A stretch of DNA of 6,575 bases, taken from DATKMS01 sp041497995 (GTDB lineage Bacteria > Desulfobacterota > Binatia > HRBIN30). Made by a program: the position numbers and the translations under genes. Location of the stretch: NCBI GenBank assembly GCA_041497995.1, contig JBGQHM010000382.1, positions 1-6,575 on the forward strand. Direction: 5' to 3'. Of the stretch, positions 6,401 through 6,575 are shown piece by piece (the first letter of the stretch is position 1; each line of letters begins with the position of its first letter). The notes under the pieces are model-generated. The model did not search any database. It worked only from the letters and a program-made list of their open reading frames with translations, and had not been told where the DNA came from.

Positions 6401-6434
6401 AAAGGGGCCGGGAGAGTGATCTCCCGGCCCCTTT
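6401..6434. terminator. Bidirectional intrinsic terminator between convergent genes
   Basis: AAAGGGGCCGGGAGA (6401-6415) pairs perfectly with 6420-6434 around a GTGA loop, a 15-bp stem. Read on the minus strand the stem is followed by an unbroken run of six T (three from the stem base, three beyond at 6398-6400). This is a classic intrinsic terminator for the gene at the right edge. On the plus strand only three T follow, so it is weaker for the zf-TFIIB gene, but its position between two convergent stop codons (6359 and 6457) fits both. Confidence 0.88.
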
Positions 6435-6456
6435 GCGTTCGGCGTTTCAATCCTCT

Positions 6457-6575
6457 TCAGTCTCCCATATGCGTGAGGTGGTGCAGCGTGAAGTAGTCGT
6501 CGTCGAACTTGGTTTCAATGAACTGGGCACTGTAGCGGCCGGCCAGACAAGCGCGGTTGGTCTTGTCGTTCACCC
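6457..6575 (-). CDS. C-terminal 39 residues of an unrecognised protein (5' part off the right edge)
   Basis: A minus-strand frame is open from the window edge to a TGA at 6459-6457. It encodes a tail that starts VNDKTNRACLAGRYSAQFIE and ends in HHLTHMGD. Codon use has G/C-rich third positions like its neighbours (GCC, GGC, CGC, TTC, GAC, CTG), and the strong terminator 22 bases beyond the stop points the right way for it. This supports a real gene. I do not recognise the family from this short tail, which has a KFDDDYF acidic-aromatic stretch and two histidine clusters. The start and most of the protein lie outside the window. Confidence 0.65.
   Translation of the reverse strand, partial: VNDKTNRACLAGRYSAQFIETKFDDDYFTLHHLTHMGD

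Noticed and set aside
5887..6450. Open frame of 187 codons on the minus strand over the zf-TFIIB gene
   Set aside because: It is rich in Arg, Pro and Ser, crosses the terminator hairpin, and is antisense to a gene with a clear zinc-ribbon motif and ribosome binding site.

Overview
The window is a GC-rich bacterial segment (roughly 60% G+C by eye). It holds six protein genes and looks like a general stress and protein-quality-control neighbourhood on a chromosome. I see no transposase, phage gene, tRNA, rRNA, CRISPR array or toxin-antitoxin pair. The organism cannot be named from the sequence. PrkA has the cysteine-containing insert I remember from Bacillus-type PrkA rather than the E. coli YeaG form. 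Together with the high G+C and the small zf-TFIIB protein, this suggests an environmental bacterium such as a deltaproteobacterium-like lineage, with low confidence.

Layout from left to right. Positions 1-1430 (minus) hold the N-terminal three quarters of a PrkA-type serine protein kinase that runs off the left edge. Positions 1431-1837 are a 407-base gap between divergent genes; apart from the two ribosome binding sites I find only weak signals there. Positions 1838-2281 (plus) encode a single-domain universal stress protein. Positions 2375-3202 (plus) encode a ferritin-like di-iron protein of unknown function, 93 bases downstream and possibly co-transcribed. A 32-base gap with a weak hairpin separates this from the convergent gene clpB (3235-5856, minus), a full-length 873-residue disaggregase.

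A 161-base region (5857-6017) separates clpB from a divergent small zinc-ribbon (zf-TFIIB) gene (6018-6359, plus). That region has a consensus TTGACA box facing the zinc-ribbon gene, a small dyad at the predicted start of transcription, and, in the clpB leader, a stem that reads as a UUCG tetraloop hairpin in the clpB mRNA. A near-perfect hairpin terminator (6401-6434) follows. At the right edge is the last 39 codons of a minus-strand gene I do not recognise.

Functionally, ClpB works with DnaK to rescue aggregated protein. PrkA and universal stress proteins are typical of starvation and general stress responses. The di-iron protein could act in iron or oxygen chemistry, but its substrate is unknown. 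The grouping suggests a shared stress theme, but nothing in the sequence proves co-regulation. I do not see a clear new multi-gene system. The parts most worth a second look are the unassigned di-iron protein, the altered nucleotide-loop motif of the universal stress protein, and the clpB/zinc-ribbon intergenic region.
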